From: an uncultured Eubacteriales bacterium
GTDB lineage: Bacteria; Bacillota; Clostridia; Oscillospirales; Butyricicoccaceae
Direction of reading: 5' to 3'
NCBI GenBank assembly: GCA_934630445.1
Contig: CAKTWY010000047.1
Location: forward strand, 1 to 14,957
Length of the DNA stretch: 14,957 bases
The position numbers and the translations under genes were made by a program. The notes below the pieces were generated by a model, which searched no databases, was not told the origin of the DNA, and was given only the letters and a program-made list of their open reading frames with translations. This document shows positions 14,054 to 14,957 of the stretch, piece after piece. Position 1 is the first letter of the stretch, and every line of letters starts with the position of its first letter.

Positions 14054-14830
14054 TTGGCACAGAAAAAGCCTGTTGATAAAAAGGACTATATTTCAAATAA
14101 AATACTTGTGATGTTCACGCTCGCGTTTTTGGGCGTGTTGCTTTTGATGTTTGTCTATCGCTTTTTGGGACGGGCGGACTCATTTAAGGCCACGCTCACC
14201 TGCCTGCAGGCAGCGTGGTGGATTTCCATTGCCGGGATCGTGGGCGGCATCGTATGGGAATGGTTCGCAAAAAAGAAAGGGAAAGACCAGACCTATCGGC
14301 TCATGCGCGGGCGTAATATTGCCGTGCTCAGCCTGGTGGTATTTCTCAGCGTACTTTTTATCCTGACATACAACCCCTTTTCTGCGATCAAGGCACTCTA
14401 TATTATTCTTCCGGCGCTTTCCGTGCTGTATCTGGTCTATTATACTTATCAGTTTGAGTTCTTTGTGATTACGGTGGAATGCGCGGGTGCAGCCCTGCTC
14501 ATGTGGGCGCTGGGCAAAGCGGTGCGCAACAGCTACTATTCCGCGTATGCAATTGCGATCCTAGCGGTGATGCTGGTTCTCTGCGCGGCGTCCGCGGCGG
14601 CAGTTTATGTGATCGGTAAAAACGGCGGAAAGCTCAAGCTCGGCACGAAGAGCGTTCGCCTGTTCCATAAAAATGCAAACCTCACGCCGCTCTATCTGAC
14701 AGCGGGGGTTATGGCGGCGCTGTTCCTCATTGTGTTTATTGTTGGTGCTCCTGTTGCGGCTTACGGTCTGTTTGCCGTGCTTGGCTACCTGTTCATTATG
14801 GCGGTGTACTATACCGTCAAGCTGATGTAA
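14054..14830 (+). CDS. Multi-pass membrane protein of unknown function
   Basis: The 258-residue protein starts at a TTG, which GGGAG (14040-14044) precedes by 9 bases; no ATG in this frame gives a fuller product. The first 15 residues are Lys/Asp-rich and probably cytoplasmic. About eight hydrophobic segments follow: near 17-36, 48-66, 88-107, 113-132, 134-155, 163-187, 212-233 and 236-255. They are split by positively charged loops such as 'FAKKKGKDQTYRLMRGR' (about 71-87) and 'GKNGGKLKLGTKSVRLFHKN' (about 188-207). The positive loops should face the cytoplasm. No motif of a transporter, enzyme or sensor was recognised. It sits 40 bases after rsmE and ends at a strong terminator, so it belongs to the rsmE transcript. 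The frame is convincing; the function is unknown. Confidence 0.85.
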   Translation: MAQKKPVDKKDYISNKILVMFTLAFLGVLLLMFVYRFLGRADSFKATLTCLQAAWWISIAGIVGGIVWEWFAKKKGKDQTYRLMRGRNIAVLSLVVFLSVLFILTYNPFSAIKALYIILPALSVLYLVYYTYQFEFFVITVECAGAALLMWALGKAVRNSYYSAYAIAILAVMLVLCAASAAAVYVIGKNGGKLKLGTKSVRLFHKNANLTPLYLTAGVMAALFLIVFIVGAPVAAYGLFAVLGYLFIMAVYYTVKLM

Positions 14831-14837
14831 CTGTTTT

Positions 14838-14872
14838 GGCGGAACTGCGCGGCGCGGTTCCGCCCGTTTTTT
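14838..14872 (+). terminator. Rho-independent terminator after the membrane protein gene
   Basis: GGCGGAACTGCG (14838-14849) pairs with CGCGGTTCCGCC (14853-14864), 12 bp with one T-G pair, around a 3-base loop, and is followed by six T (14867-14872). It lies 7 bases after the TAA and ends the rsmE transcript. Confidence 0.92.
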
Positions 14873-14907
14873 CTGCACGCGGCAGGGTGAATCTGTAAAA
14901 ATATTGC

Positions 14908-14936
14908 TTGACAATCCTTGTCTGTGATGATAAAAT
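14908..14936 (+). promoter_or_regulatory. Strong promoter for a gene beyond the window
   Basis: A perfect TTGACA (14908-14913), a 17-base spacer and TAAAAT (14931-14936, five of six consensus bases) form a strong sigma-A promoter. The start would be near 14943. The gene it serves lies past the right edge. Confidence 0.8.
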
Positions 14937-14957
14937 ATTTCTTGCACTGGTTATCAC

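Noticed and set aside
1..14957. CRISPR array, tRNA or rRNA genes, transposase
   Set aside because: No regular spaced repeats, cloverleaf-like sequence, rRNA signature or transposase motif was seen on reading both strands.

Overview
The window looks like chromosomal DNA of a fairly GC-rich anaerobic Clostridia-type member of the Bacillota. The reasons are purine-rich Shine-Dalgarno sites before nearly every gene, sigma-A type promoters with 17-base spacers, an FtsK/SpoIIIE translocase of Gram-positive layout, a PrmA-RsmE pair, and a LacI-type regulator beside a family 4 glycosidase. The exact lineage cannot be read from the sequence. No rRNA, tRNA, CRISPR array, transposase or phage gene was recognised.

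Layout. 1-412: 3' end of the CCA-adding tRNA nucleotidyltransferase gene. 413-1033: a 620-base gap with a stem-loop, an AT-rich control region with two copies of a LacI-type operator around a promoter, and what may be a decayed gene tail. 1034-5946: a four-gene catabolic operon (cytoplasmic serine hydrolase, LacI-family regulator, NagB-like sugar-phosphate deaminase/isomerase, GH4 NAD-dependent glycosidase), closed by a 50-base bidirectional terminator at 6106-6155. 6156-6888: a non-coding stretch packed with near-perfect hairpins that appears to consist of two diverged copies of one ordered module, the second carrying a 159-base foldback that could be a structured RNA or a small mobile element. 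6889-14830: housekeeping genes, all on the + strand: ftsK/spoIIIE, a flavin reductase-like protein, a YgiQ-family radical SAM protein, prmA, rsmE (with its own promoter) and a multi-pass membrane protein, ending at a strong terminator (14838-14872). A strong promoter at 14908-14936 serves a gene beyond the window.

How the genes work together. The operon probably frees a sugar, perhaps an amino sugar, from an intracellular and possibly phosphorylated glycoside (GH4), then deaminates or isomerises the sugar phosphate (NagB-like). It is controlled by its own LacI-type repressor through the paired operators. No transporter is encoded nearby. The right-hand genes are core functions: chromosome segregation, methylation of ribosomal protein L11, methylation of 16S rRNA, and two redox or radical enzymes. 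Sampled rows suggest the sugar operon is lower in GC than its neighbours, consistent with an accessory insertion between cca and ftsK.

Most unusual parts: the hairpin/duplication region 6207-6800 with its foldback, and the twin operators at 607-626 and 763-782.
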